From JAJYSO01 sp964579505 (lineage in GTDB: Bacteria > Bacteroidota > Bacteroidia > Flavobacteriales > Flavobacteriaceae), in the NCBI GenBank assembly GCA_964579505.1, contig CAZOGC010000001.1, positions 124,001 to 188,000 of the forward strand: 64,000 bases of DNA, in the 5' to 3' direction. Position 1 is the first letter of the stretch, and the number at the start of each line of letters is the position of its first letter. Both the position numbers and the translations under genes were made by a program. The notes under the pieces were generated by a model. The model ran no database searches. It had not been told where the DNA came from and saw only the letters and a list, made by a program, of their open reading frames with translations. Positions 26,863 to 35,449 of the stretch are shown in pieces.

Positions 26863-26870
26863 GAAATAAT

Positions 26871-27149
26871 ATGGCACGTTCATTAAAAAAAGGACCTTAT
26901 GTCCACTATAAACTAGAAAAAAAAGTTGACCAAAATATTGCATCCGGTAAAAAAACCGTTATCAAAACTTGGTCTCGCGCCTCTATGATTACCCCTGATT
27001 TTGTTGGGCAAACCATTGGAGTGCATAATGGAAAACAATTTATTCCGGTTTATGTTACCGAAAATATGGTTGGACATAAATTAGGTGAATTTGCTCCTAC
27101 GCGTTCATTTAGAGGGCACGCAGGCGCTAAAGCTAAAGGAAAAAGATAA
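26871..27149 (+). CDS. rpsS: 30S ribosomal protein S19
   Basis: 92 residues, head of the 30S subunit with S13. Starts MARSLKKGPYVHYKLEKKV and contains VGHKLGEFAPTRSFRGH, both diagnostic. Eight bases after rplB. Confidence 0.99.
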   Translation: MARSLKKGPYVHYKLEKKVDQNIASGKKTVIKTWSRASMITPDFVGQTIGVHNGKQFIPVYVTENMVGHKLGEFAPTRSFRGHAGAKAKGKR

Positions 27150-27155
27150 GGAATT

Positions 27156-27563
27156 ATGGGAGCTCACAAAAGAGAAAGAGCTGAAAAGCTCAAGGCTGAG
27201 AGACAGGATGTTGCTTTTGCAAAGTTAAACAACTGCCCAACCGCACCTCGTAAAATGAGATTAGTTGCTGATCTTGTTCGTGGTAAAGGAATAGAAGAAG
27301 CACTTCAAATTTTGAAGTTTAATGCTAAAGAATGTTCCGGAAGATTGGAAAAATTATTACTATCGGCTATTGCTAATTGGCAAACAAAAAACGAAGATGC
27401 TGACATTGAGTCTGCCGGACTTTATGTAAAAGAAATTCGTGTAGACGGAGCCGGTATGTTAAAGCGTTTGCGCCCAAGAGCTCAAGGACGTGCTAATCAA
27501 ATTAGAAAACGCTCCAATCACGTTACCCTTATCTTAGGAGAAAAAAATACTGTTGAAAGCTAA
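27156..27563 (+). CDS. rplV: 50S ribosomal protein L22
   Basis: 135 residues. An N-terminal basic extension (about 20 residues) precedes the conserved core (NCPTAPRKMRLVADLVRGK). The tunnel beta-hairpin ends in LKRLRPRAQGRANQIRKRSNH. Six bases after rpsS. Confidence 0.98.
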   Translation: MGAHKRERAEKLKAERQDVAFAKLNNCPTAPRKMRLVADLVRGKGIEEALQILKFNAKECSGRLEKLLLSAIANWQTKNEDADIESAGLYVKEIRVDGAGMLKRLRPRAQGRANQIRKRSNHVTLILGEKNTVES

Positions 27564-27572
27564 ATTAAAGGC

Positions 27573-28277
27573 ATGGGACAAAAAACGAATCCAATAGGAA
27601 ACAGATTAGGCATTATTAAAGGTTGGGAATCTAACTGGTATGGTGGTAATGACTATGGCGATAAATTAGCCGAAGATCAAAAAGTACGCGACTATATATA
27701 TGCGCGTTTGGCTAAAGCCAGTGTTTCTCGTATTATTATTGAACGTACACTCAGATTAATGACCATTACCATTACCACGGCTCGTCCGGGAATCATAATC
27801 GGTAAAGGAGGCCAAGAGGTAGATAAGTTAAAAGAAGAGCTTAAAAAACTTACCGGAAAAGAGGTACAAATAAATATTTTTGAAATTAAGCGCCCTGAGT
27901 TAGATGCACAGTTAATAGCTGCCAGTATTGCTCGACAAATTGAAAGCCGTATTTCGTACAGACGTGCCACTAAAATGGCAATCTCTGCCGCTATGCGCTT
28001 GAATGCTGAAGGAATTAAAGTAGAAATTTCCGGACGTTTAAACGGTGCTGAAATGGCACGTACAGAATCTTTTAAAGAAGGACGTATTCCGTTATCTACT
28101 TTCCGTGCCGATATAGACTACGCTTTGGTAGAAGCACATACTACGTATGGCCGTTTAGGTGTAAAAGTATGGGTAATGAAAGGAGAAGTGTATGGTAAAC
28201 GCGAACTTTCTCCACTAGTAGGTCTATCTAAGAAAGGTGGAAAAAAAGGAAAACGTACCACTAAACGTAGAAAATAA
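27573..28277 (+). CDS. rpsC: 30S ribosomal protein S3
   Basis: 234 residues. KH domain with the GxxG loop in IIIGKGGQEVDKL, then the S3 C-terminal domain (GRLNGAEMARTESFKEGRIPL). The tail is Lys/Arg-rich. Part of the mRNA entry channel. Nine bases after rplV. Confidence 0.99.
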   Translation: MGQKTNPIGNRLGIIKGWESNWYGGNDYGDKLAEDQKVRDYIYARLAKASVSRIIIERTLRLMTITITTARPGIIIGKGGQEVDKLKEELKKLTGKEVQINIFEIKRPELDAQLIAASIARQIESRISYRRATKMAISAAMRLNAEGIKVEISGRLNGAEMARTESFKEGRIPLSTFRADIDYALVEAHTTYGRLGVKVWVMKGEVYGKRELSPLVGLSKKGGKKGKRTTKRRK

Positions 28278-28311
28278 AGTAGTTGATAAAACGCTTTAAA
28301 GCAATAAGAAA

Positions 28312-28731
28312 ATGTTACAGCCAAAACGAACGAAATATAGAAAACAACAAAAAGGCCGTATGAAAGGCATGGCCGGTCGTGGTCACCGCTTATCTAACGG
28401 TACTTTCGGAATCAAATCATTAGATTCTGAATTTATTACGGCTCGCCAAATTGAAGCTGCCAGGGTTGCCGCTACACGTTATATGAAGCGTCAAGGATCT
28501 TTGTGGTTGCGTATTTTTCCGGATAAACCTATTACCAAGAAACCATTAGAAGTTCGTATGGGTAAAGGAAAAGGTGCGGTAGAGTATTGGGTAGCCGTTG
28601 TAAAACCAGGACGTATACTTATTGAAGTTGGGGGAGTTTCTCACGATATTGCAAAAGAAGCTTTGCGCCTTGCCGCTCAAAAACTTCCGGTGCGTACTAA
28701 ATTTGTTGTAGCTAGAGACTATCAAGAATAA
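28312..28731 (+). CDS. rplP: 50S ribosomal protein L16
   Basis: 139 residues; sits near the A-site tRNA elbow. Starts MLQPKRTKYRKQQKGRMKG and contains MGKGKGAVEYWVAVVKPGR. It starts 34 bases after rpsC. Confidence 0.99.
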   Translation: MLQPKRTKYRKQQKGRMKGMAGRGHRLSNGTFGIKSLDSEFITARQIEAARVAATRYMKRQGSLWLRIFPDKPITKKPLEVRMGKGKGAVEYWVAVVKPGRILIEVGGVSHDIAKEALRLAAQKLPVRTKFVVARDYQE

Positions 28732-28737
28732 ATTATT

Positions 28738-28932
28738 ATGAAACAATCAGAAGTACTTACTTTATCGGACGCTGAACTTCGTGAGGAAATCGATAAGCAA
28801 ACTGTTGAGTATGCCGATTTAAAAATGGCTCATGCTGTTTCCCCTCTAGAGAATCCATCACAACTCAAGGCTGTAAGAAAGTCTGTTGCACGATTGAAAA
28901 CAGAATTGTCCAAACGACAAGACAAACAATAA
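28738..28932 (+). CDS. rpmC: 50S ribosomal protein L29
   Basis: 64 residues, two helices (SEVLTLSDAELREEIDKQ; LKAVRKSVARLKTELSKR). It lies at the tunnel exit near L23. Six bases after rplP. Confidence 0.98.
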   Translation: MKQSEVLTLSDAELREEIDKQTVEYADLKMAHAVSPLENPSQLKAVRKSVARLKTELSKRQDKQ

Positions 28933-28943
28933 ATCCGGTTTAA

Positions 28944-29201
28944 ATGGAAAAGAGAAATTTAAGAAAAGAACGAATTGGTATTGTCGTCAGTAGCAAGATG
29001 CAAAAAACCATTGTGGTTTCTGAGGTAAAGAAAACTCGGCATCCTATGTATGGAAAATTCGTTTTAAAGACAAAAAAATATGTAGCCCACGATGAAAATA
29101 ACGATTGCAACGAGGGTGATACAGTAAAAATAATGGAGACTCGCCCATTGAGTAAATCAAAGTGCTGGCGACTCGTTGAAATTATTGAAAGAGCTAAATA
29201 A
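28944..29201 (+). CDS. rpsQ: 30S ribosomal protein S17
   Basis: 85 residues, OB-fold 16S rRNA binder. RKERIGIVVSSKMQKTIVV and the later VKIMETRPLSKSKCWRLVEI are typical. Eleven bases after rpmC. Confidence 0.99.
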   Translation: MEKRNLRKERIGIVVSSKMQKTIVVSEVKKTRHPMYGKFVLKTKKYVAHDENNDCNEGDTVKIMETRPLSKSKCWRLVEIIERAK

Positions 29202-29203
29202 TT

Positions 29204-29572
29204 ATGGTACAACAAGAAACAAAACTTCGTGTAGCCGATAATACCGGTGCTAAAGAGGTGCTGACCATCCGTGTTTTAGGAGGAACTAAAAGACGTTATG
29301 CCTCTGTAGGAGATAAAATTGTGGTAAGTGCACAAGAAACCACTCCGGGCGGTCAAATCAAAAAAGGAGAGGTAGCTACTGCAGTAGTAGTTCGCACTAA
29401 AAAAGAAGTGCGTCGCGCAGATGGATCGTATATCCGTTTTGATGACAATGCTTGTGTATTGTTAGATTCTGCTGGCGAAATGAGAGGTACCCGTGTGTTT
29501 GGTCCTGTTGCCAGAGAATTGCGCAATAAGAAATTTATGAAAATTGTTTCATTAGCACCAGAAGTGCTTTAA
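29204..29572 (+). CDS. rplN: 50S ribosomal protein L14
   Basis: 122 residues, the invariant family length. MVQQETKLRVADNTGAKEV and IFGPVARELR-like ending (VFGPVARELRNKKFMKIVS). It forms an intersubunit bridge. Two bases after rpsQ. Confidence 0.99.
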   Translation: MVQQETKLRVADNTGAKEVLTIRVLGGTKRRYASVGDKIVVSAQETTPGGQIKKGEVATAVVVRTKKEVRRADGSYIRFDDNACVLLDSAGEMRGTRVFGPVARELRNKKFMKIVSLAPEVL

Positions 29573-29582
29573 GAACAAAATA

Positions 29583-29894
29583 ATGGGAAAGCTTAAAATA
29601 AAAAAGGGAGACAAAGTTCAGGTTATTGCCGGCGATCATAAAGGTCGTGAAGGAAAGGTAATAGAAGTGCTTATAAAAGAGAATAGAGCTATTGTTGAAG
29701 GCGTTAATTTGGTAAAAAAACACCAAAAACCAAGTGCTTCTAATCCTCAAGGAGGAATTTCAGAACAAGAAGCTCCCCTTCAAATTTCAAATCTTGCCTT
29801 AGTGGATAAAAATGGAAAGGCTACTCGCGTAGGATACCGTTTTGAGGATGGAAAGAAGGTAAGATATGCTAAAACAACTAACGAGGTAATTTAA
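29583..29894 (+). CDS. rplX: 50S ribosomal protein L24
   Basis: 103 residues with a KOW motif near the start (KGDKVQVIAGDHKGREGKV). It initiates 50S assembly. Ten bases after rplN. Confidence 0.99.
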   Translation: MGKLKIKKGDKVQVIAGDHKGREGKVIEVLIKENRAIVEGVNLVKKHQKPSASNPQGGISEQEAPLQISNLALVDKNGKATRVGYRFEDGKKVRYAKTTNEVI

Positions 29895-29902
29895 GACGAG
29901 TT

Positions 29903-30454
29903 ATGAGTTACGTACCAATGCTTAAAACAGAATATAAAGAGAGAGTCAAGCCGGCTTTGATTGAGCAATTCGGTTATAAGAACGTTATGCAAGTACCTAA
30001 ACTTACTAAGATTGTAGTAAGCAAAGGAGTTGGTGACGCTGTAGCCGATAAAAAATTGATTGATCACGCAGTAGAAGAATTATCAACTATTACAGGCCAA
30101 AAAGCGATAGCTACAATATCTAAAAAAGATGTGGCTGCTTTTAAACTTCGTAAGGGAATGCCTATTGGCGCTAAAGTAACTTTACGTGGAGAACGTATGT
30201 ATGAGTTTTTAGATCGGTTAATTACCGCCTCTCTTCCTCGTGTTCGTGATTTCCATGGGTTAAACCCTAATAGTTTTGACGGACGTGGAAACTACAATAT
30301 GGGAGTTACCGAACAAATTATTTTCCCAGAAATCAATATAGATAAAGTAAATCGTATTAGCGGAATGGATATAACTTTTGTTACTACGGCTACTACAGAT
30401 AGAGAAGCAAAATCATTATTGGCCGAGTTAGGCTTACCCTTTAAAAAGAATTAA
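29903..30454 (+). CDS. rplE: 50S ribosomal protein L5
   Basis: 183 residues; binds 5S rRNA and contacts P-site tRNA. Contains GMPIGAKVTLRGERMYEFLDRL and DFHGLNPNSFDGRGNYNMG. Eight bases after rplX. Confidence 0.99.
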   Translation: MSYVPMLKTEYKERVKPALIEQFGYKNVMQVPKLTKIVVSKGVGDAVADKKLIDHAVEELSTITGQKAIATISKKDVAAFKLRKGMPIGAKVTLRGERMYEFLDRLITASLPRVRDFHGLNPNSFDGRGNYNMGVTEQIIFPEINIDKVNRISGMDITFVTTATTDREAKSLLAELGLPFKKN

Positions 30455-30456
30455 TT

Positions 30457-30726
30457 ATGGCAAAAGAATCAATGAAAGCCCGAGAGGTTAAGCGCCAAAA
30501 ACTAGTTGACAAATATGCTGAAAAACGTCGTGTGTTAAAAGCAGCCGGTGATTTTGAAGGTTTACAAAAGTTACCTAAGAATTCAAGCCCTGTTCGTTTA
30601 CACAACCGTTGTAAATTAACCGGACGTCCTAAAGGATATATGCGTCAATTTGGTATTTCTCGTGTTAAGTTTAGAGAATTAGCCAATAAAGGACTTATTC
30701 CGGGAGTAAGAAAAGCAAGTTGGTAA
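30457..30726 (+). CDS. rpsN: 30S ribosomal protein S14, zinc-independent long form
   Basis: 89 residues. It has the C-terminal NRCKLTGRPKGYMRQFGISRVKFRELA core but no CxxC pairs, so it is the long zinc-free type and not the 61-residue zinc-ribbon type. Two bases after rplE. Confidence 0.98.
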   Translation: MAKESMKAREVKRQKLVDKYAEKRRVLKAAGDFEGLQKLPKNSSPVRLHNRCKLTGRPKGYMRQFGISRVKFRELANKGLIPGVRKASW

Positions 30727-30756
30727 TTTAAGAGTTAAGACTAAAATTTAAGCGAA

Positions 30757-31158
30757 ATGTTTACAGATCCGATTGCAGATTATTTGACACGATTAAGAAA
30801 TGCCTTAGGAGCAGGACACCGTGTTGTTGAGATACCAGCTTCTAATGTTAAGAAAGAAATTACTAAGATTCTTTTTGACCAAGGGTATATTTTAAGTTAC
30901 AAATTCTACTCAGAAAGAGAAGGGTTTGAAACGATTAAAATTGCGCTAAAATATGATAAAGAGACTCGTGAGTCAGTTATAAAAGAAATTCAACGTATCA
31001 GTAAACCCGGTCTTCGAAAATATGCAGGCTATAGAGAAATGCCTCGTATTTTAAATGGTTTAGGTGTTGCTATTGTTTCTACTTCTCGTGGAGTAATGAC
31101 AAATAAACAAGCCAGAAAAGAAGAAGTGGGGGGAGAGTTACTCTGCTACGTTTACTAA
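30757..31158 (+). CDS. rpsH: 30S ribosomal protein S8
   Basis: 133 residues. Starts MFTDPIADYLTRLRNA and ends with GVAIVSTSRGVMTNKQARKEEVGGELLCYVY, the conserved rRNA-binding end. In E. coli S8 is the spc operon repressor; no S8-like target structure was identified here. Thirty bases after rpsN. Confidence 0.99.
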   Translation: MFTDPIADYLTRLRNALGAGHRVVEIPASNVKKEITKILFDQGYILSYKFYSEREGFETIKIALKYDKETRESVIKEIQRISKPGLRKYAGYREMPRILNGLGVAIVSTSRGVMTNKQARKEEVGGELLCYVY

Positions 31159-31176
31159 TATATTAAATAGAATTCC

Positions 31177-31719
31177 ATGTCTAGAATAGGAAATAACCCC
31201 ATTGCGATCCCTGACGGAGTTACGGTTGAAGTTAAAGACCAGACGGTTGTTGTGAAAGGAAAACTTGGCGAATTAACCCAATATTTTGCAGATGTTACCG
31301 TAAAAGTAGAGGAAGGACAAGTTGTTATTGAACGGTCTTCTGAACGAAAAGCTACAAAATCTAAACACGGTTTATACCGTTCCTTAATCCAAAATATGGT
31401 TGTTGGCGTATCTGAAGGATATACTAAAGAACTAGAGTTGGTAGGAGTTGGGTATAGAGCCTCCAATCAAGGTCAGAAATTAGATATTTCGGTTGGTTTC
31501 TCTCATAATATTGTGATAGATTTGGCACCAGAAGTTAAAGTAGAGACTGTTAATGAAAAAGGAAAAAACCCTATTATCAAACTAACCTCTCACGATAAAC
31601 AACTCATTGGGCAGGTAGCCGCAAAAATTCGTTCGTATCGTAAGCCGGAGCCTTATAAAGGAAAAGGAATCAAGTACGTAGGAGAATATATTAGAAGAAA
31701 AGCAGGTAAATCAGCTTAA
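31177..31719 (+). CDS. rplF: 50S ribosomal protein L6
   Basis: 180 residues, two repeated RNA-binding domains. Starts MSRIGNNPIAIPDGV and ends EPYKGKGIKYVGEYIRRKAGKSA. It lies beside the elongation-factor site. Eighteen bases after rpsH. Confidence 0.99.
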   Translation: MSRIGNNPIAIPDGVTVEVKDQTVVVKGKLGELTQYFADVTVKVEEGQVVIERSSERKATKSKHGLYRSLIQNMVVGVSEGYTKELELVGVGYRASNQGQKLDISVGFSHNIVIDLAPEVKVETVNEKGKNPIIKLTSHDKQLIGQVAAKIRSYRKPEPYKGKGIKYVGEYIRRKAGKSA

Positions 31720-31731
31720 TAAAACGCGATT

Positions 31732-32079
31732 ATGGCAGTTTCAAAAATTAGTAGAAGAACGCGAATTAAAAAAGGGATTCGCAAAAATTTATCAGGTAAT
31801 TCTGAACGCCCTCGTTTGTCAGTTTTCAGAAGCAACAAAGAAATTTATGCTCAATTAATTGATGATGTGGCAGCTAAAACATTGGTTTCTGCTTCTTCTA
31901 AAGAAGTTGATACAAAAGGAACCAAATCTGATGTTGCAGGTAGTGTGGGTGAGCGTTTAGCTGAAAAAGCTACAAAAGCCGGTTATGAAAAAGTGGCTTT
32001 TGATAGAAATGGCTACCTCTACCACGGAAGAGTAAAAGCTTTGGCTGAAGGCGCACGTAAAGGGGGACTTAAATTTTAA
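31732..32079 (+). CDS. rplR: 50S ribosomal protein L18
   Basis: 115 residues, 5S rRNA binder. RPRLSVFRSNKEIYAQLIDD and the C-terminal FDRNGYLYHGRVKALAEGAR are diagnostic. Twelve bases after rplF. Confidence 0.99.
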   Translation: MAVSKISRRTRIKKGIRKNLSGNSERPRLSVFRSNKEIYAQLIDDVAAKTLVSASSKEVDTKGTKSDVAGSVGERLAEKATKAGYEKVAFDRNGYLYHGRVKALAEGARKGGLKF

Positions 32080-32089
32080 GAAAAGAATT

Positions 32090-32614
32090 ATGTATCAGAA
32101 TTATAAAAATGTAGAGTTTGTTAAGCCTAGTGGTCTAGAATTAAAAGACCGTTTAGTAGGTGTACAACGTGTAGCTAAAGTAACCAAAGGTGGACGTACT
32201 TTCGGGTTCTCTGCAATTGTAGTTGTAGGCGATGAAAATGGAGTAGTAGGGCATGGTTTAGGAAAATCTAAAGAAGTGTCTAGTGCTATTGCTAAAGGTA
32301 TAGAAGATGCTAAAAAGAATTTAGTAAGAATTCCACTGTCTAAAGGTACTGTTCCCCACAAACAAAAAGGAAAATTTGGAGGAGCTCGCGTTCTTTTGAT
32401 TCCGGCTTCTGAAGGTACCGGTGTAATTGCCGGAGGGCCTGTACGTGCCGTTGTAGAATTGGCAGGTATCCGCGATCTTTTGTCTAAAAGTCAAGGATCT
32501 TCTAACCCTCACAACGTTGTAAAAGCTACCTTTGATGCTTTATTGAAAATGCGTAGTGTAGAAACCGTAGCTAAACAACGTGGTGTTTCTCTTGATAAAG
32601 TATTTAACGGTTAA
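32090..32614 (+). CDS. rpsE: 30S ribosomal protein S5
   Basis: 174 residues; double-stranded-RNA-binding fold. KVTKGGRTFGFSAIVVVGD and GHGLGKSKEVSSAI are conserved. It affects decoding fidelity with S4. Ten bases after rplR. Confidence 0.99.
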   Translation: MYQNYKNVEFVKPSGLELKDRLVGVQRVAKVTKGGRTFGFSAIVVVGDENGVVGHGLGKSKEVSSAIAKGIEDAKKNLVRIPLSKGTVPHKQKGKFGGARVLLIPASEGTGVIAGGPVRAVVELAGIRDLLSKSQGSSNPHNVVKATFDALLKMRSVETVAKQRGVSLDKVFNG

Positions 32615-32625
32615 AAGAAAAGGAA

Positions 32626-32808
32626 ATGGCAAAAATTAAAGTTACACAAGTACGGAGTACTATTAATCGTCCTGAACGTCAAGAAAAAACCTTGACTGCA
32701 CTGGGTTTGCGCAAAATAGGACAAACCGTTGAGCATGAAAATACGCCCAATATTTTGGGAATGATTAATAAAGTTAAACATTTGGTTTCTGTAGAAGAAG
32801 CAAAATAA
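32626..32808 (+). CDS. rpmD: 50S ribosomal protein L30
   Basis: 60 residues, the normal length. KITQ-like start (IKVTQVRSTINRPERQEKTL) and GLRKIGQTVEHENTPNILGM are typical. Between rpsE and rplO, the usual spc order. Confidence 0.98.
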   Translation: MAKIKVTQVRSTINRPERQEKTLTALGLRKIGQTVEHENTPNILGMINKVKHLVSVEEAK

Positions 32809-32815
32809 AGATACT

Positions 32816-33268
32816 ATGAAATTACACGAATTAAAACCGGCTAAAGGTTCGTTTAAATCAGAGGGAAAACGTGTAGGACGCGGTACTGGTTCAGGAAAAG
32901 GAAGAACTTCTACTCGCGGACACAAAGGTGCTAAATCACGTTCTGGTTATTCTAAAAAAATTGGTTTTGAGGGAGGGCAAATGCCACTTCAACGCCGCGT
33001 ACCAAAATTTGGATTTAACAACATTAACCACAAAGAATACCGTGTTGTAAATCTAGATAGGCTTCAAGAATTAGTTGATGCCGGAAAAATTAAAGATAAA
33101 ATTGATTTCAATACTTTTATTGAATTGGGTGTAGCTGGAAAAAACGATGAGGTTAAAGTTTTAGGACGAGGAGAGTTGAAAGCAAAATTGTCTGTTAGTG
33201 CACATAAGTTTACGGCCTCTGCGCAAGCAGCCATCGAAAAAGCCGGTGGAGAAGCCATAACGTTATAA
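32816..33268 (+). CDS. rplO: 50S ribosomal protein L15
   Basis: 150 residues. The Gly/Lys/Arg-rich N-terminus (GRGTGSGKGRTSTRGHKGAKSR) winds into 23S rRNA; the C-terminal globular half includes VLGRGELKAKLSVSAHKFT. Seven bases after rpmD. Confidence 0.99.
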   Translation: MKLHELKPAKGSFKSEGKRVGRGTGSGKGRTSTRGHKGAKSRSGYSKKIGFEGGQMPLQRRVPKFGFNNINHKEYRVVNLDRLQELVDAGKIKDKIDFNTFIELGVAGKNDEVKVLGRGELKAKLSVSAHKFTASAQAAIEKAGGEAITL

Positions 33269-33281
33269 TAAACCCCCTTTG

Positions 33282-34613
33282 ATGAAATTTATTGATACCC
33301 TTAAAAGCATTTGGAAAATAGATGAACTCAAGAACCGTATATTGGTTACTCTTGGGTTTTTATTAGTTTATCGATTTGGGGCACAAATTGCACTTCCTGG
33401 TGTAGATACAGCTCAGTTGGCCAGTTTGGCTCAACAAACAGATAGCGGTCTCTTAGGATTATTGAATGCTTTTACCGGAGGTGCCTTTTCTAAGGCTTCG
33501 GTTTTTGCATTGGGTATCATGCCCTATATCTCTGCTTCTATTGTAGTACAGTTGATGGGAATTGCGGTTCCTTATCTTCAAAAACTACAAAATGAAGGAG
33601 AAAGTGGGCGAAAAAAATTAGATCAAATTACCCGTTGGCTTACCATTGCTATTACCTTGGTACAAGGCCCGGGTTATATTTATAATTTATACCGTACCCT
33701 TCCGGGTAGTGCCTTTTTAATGTCTAGCCAAACCTTATTTGTGGTTAGTTCAGTTATTATTCTAACATGTGGTTGTATTTTTGCGATGTGGATGGGTGAG
33801 CGCATTACTGAAAATGGAGTAGGAAATGGTATTTCACTCTTAATTATGGTGGGTATTATTGCTCGCCTACCAAGAGCCTTTATGCAAGAGTTTACCTCTC
33901 GATTTACAGAATCCGGTGGTATGATTATGGTGTTGATAGAATTGGCTATATGGTTTGTCGTCATTCTGGTGTCGGTTTACTTGGTAATGGCTGTTCGAAA
34001 AATACCCGTTCAATATGCCCGTAGAAATATGGGAGGCGGTTATGAAAGGAGCACAGGCGGGGCGCGTCAATTTATACCGTTGCGTTTAAATGCATCAGGA
34101 GTAATGCCCATTATCTTTGCACAGGCCATTATGTTTGTACCTGCTGCCGTGGCGGGGCTATCTAGTTCAGATTGGGCGGTGAGTATTCAAACTGCCTTTC
34201 AAGATTTATTTGGTTTTTGGTATAACCTTGTATTTGGTCTTTTGGTTATTGTATTTACCTACTTCTATACAGCGGTTACCGTACCAACCAATAAAATAGC
34301 AGATGACTTAAAACGAAGTGGAGGATTTATTCCGGGAATTCGCCCCGGTACAGATACCGATAACTTCTTAGATAGAATTATGTCAGAAATAACCCTACCC
34401 GGCTCTGTTTTCTTGGCCATACTTTCTATCTTCCCCGCTTTAGTTGTTAATATAGGAGTGCAGCAAGGTTTTGCCTTGTTCTTTGGAGGTACTTCACTTT
34501 TAATTATGGTGGGAGTAGCTATAGATACCATTCAGCAAGTAGATTCTTATTTGTTGAACAGACATTATGATAGTTTAATTAAAACAGGAAAAAATAGAAA
34601 AGCAGTAGCTTAA
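33282..34613 (+). CDS. secY: Protein translocase subunit SecY
   Basis: 443-residue inner-membrane channel with ten hydrophobic segments. The plug and first-helix region (LVYRFGAQIALPGVD), GIMPYISASIVVQL and IPVQYARRNMGGGYE in a cytoplasmic loop are conserved. I use the ATG at 33282; a TTG three bases earlier is in frame. It starts 13 bases after rplO. adk and map, which often follow secY, are not here; infA is two bases downstream. Confidence 0.98.
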   Translation: MKFIDTLKSIWKIDELKNRILVTLGFLLVYRFGAQIALPGVDTAQLASLAQQTDSGLLGLLNAFTGGAFSKASVFALGIMPYISASIVVQLMGIAVPYLQKLQNEGESGRKKLDQITRWLTIAITLVQGPGYIYNLYRTLPGSAFLMSSQTLFVVSSVIILTCGCIFAMWMGERITENGVGNGISLLIMVGIIARLPRAFMQEFTSRFTESGGMIMVLIELAIWFVVILVSVYLVMAVRKIPVQYARRNMGGGYERSTGGARQFIPLRLNASGVMPIIFAQAIMFVPAAVAGLSSSDWAVSIQTAFQDLFGFWYNLVFGLLVIVFTYFYTAVTVPTNKIADDLKRSGGFIPGIRPGTDTDNFLDRIMSEITLPGSVFLAILSIFPALVVNIGVQQGFALFFGGTSLLIMVGVAIDTIQQVDSYLLNRHYDSLIKTGKNRKAVA

Positions 34614-34615
34614 TT

Positions 34616-34831
34616 ATGGCCAAACAAAAAGCAATAGAACAAGACGGTACTATTATAGAAGCTTTATCAAATGCGATGTTTCGTGTAGAACTAGAAAATG
34701 GGCACGTTTTAACGGCTCATATTTCCGGAAAGATGCGCATGCATTATATTAAATTACTGCCGGGCGACAAGGTGAAATTAGAAATGAGCCCGTACGATCT
34801 TACCAAAGGAAGAATTACCTATCGCTATTAA
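34616..34831 (+). CDS. infA: Translation initiation factor IF-1
   Basis: 71-residue OB-fold protein that occupies the A site during initiation. Typical segments: IEQDGTIIEALSNAMFRVEL, GHVLTAHISGKMRMHYIK and LTKGRITYRY at the end. Two bases after secY. Confidence 0.99.
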   Translation: MAKQKAIEQDGTIIEALSNAMFRVELENGHVLTAHISGKMRMHYIKLLPGDKVKLEMSPYDLTKGRITYRY

Positions 34832-34869
34832 TTAATTGAAATTAGATAGGCTAGCTTAAATTTTTTTGG

Positions 34870-34877
34870 TAATTTTG
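34870..34877 (+). promoter_or_regulatory. Predicted internal -7 box before rpmJ
   Basis: TAATTTTG exactly matches TAnnTTTG in the 112-base gap between infA and rpmJ, where the alpha block begins. I see no clear -33 box. A start near 34882 would give a leader of about 60 bases. Confidence 0.5.
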
Positions 34878-34943
34878 CACCTCGAAAAAAATTAAAGGCA
34901 CACGTGTCTTAAAACAATAAATTGATTACTCAAAATTCGAATT

Positions 34944-35060
34944 ATGAAAGTTAGAGCATCAGTAAAGAAGAGAAGTTCAGACTGCAAAATTGTTCGCAGA
35001 AAAGGACGTCTTTACGTAATTAATAAAAAGAATCCAAGATTTAAACAAAGACAAGGTTGA
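34944..35060 (+). CDS. rpmJ: 50S ribosomal protein L36, zinc-free form
   Basis: 38 residues beginning MKVRASVKKRSSDCKIV and ending NPRFKQRQG, the normal L36 ends. Only one Cys (residue 14) remains; the other Cys and the His of the zinc ribbon are replaced (VINKKNPRF at the second half-site). This is the C-minus type. One base separates its stop from rpsM. Confidence 0.97.
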   Translation: MKVRASVKKRSSDCKIVRRKGRLYVINKKNPRFKQRQG

Positions 35061-35061
35061 T

Positions 35062-35436
35062 ATGGCAAGAATAGCTGGTGTAGATATACCAAACCAAAAA
35101 CGTGGTGTTATTTCCTTAACCTACATCTACGGAGTAGGAAAGAGTAGAGCTCAAGAAATCTTAGAAAAAGCTGAGGTTGATGAGGGTAAAAAAGTTTCAG
35201 ACTGGACTGACGAAGAAGCAGGACGCATTCGTCAAGTTATAGGAGAATATACCATTGAAGGTCAATTGCGATCTCAAACCCAAATGAATATTAAACGATT
35301 GATGGATATTGGTTGCTACCGAGGTGTTCGTCATCGTGCTGGTTTGCCCTTACGTGGTCAACGTACCAAAAATAACTCACGTACCCGTAAAGGTCGTCGT
35401 AAGACCGTTGCCAACAAGAAAAAAGTAACTAAATAG
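35062..35436 (+). CDS. rpsM: 30S ribosomal protein S13
   Basis: 124 residues. MARIAGVDIPNQKRGVISLTY start, HRAGLPLRGQRTKNNSRTRKG tail reaching the P-site tRNA. One base after rpmJ. Confidence 0.99.
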   Translation: MARIAGVDIPNQKRGVISLTYIYGVGKSRAQEILEKAEVDEGKKVSDWTDEEAGRIRQVIGEYTIEGQLRSQTQMNIKRLMDIGCYRGVRHRAGLPLRGQRTKNNSRTRKGRRKTVANKKKVTK

Positions 35437-35449
35437 TAAAGATTGAACC

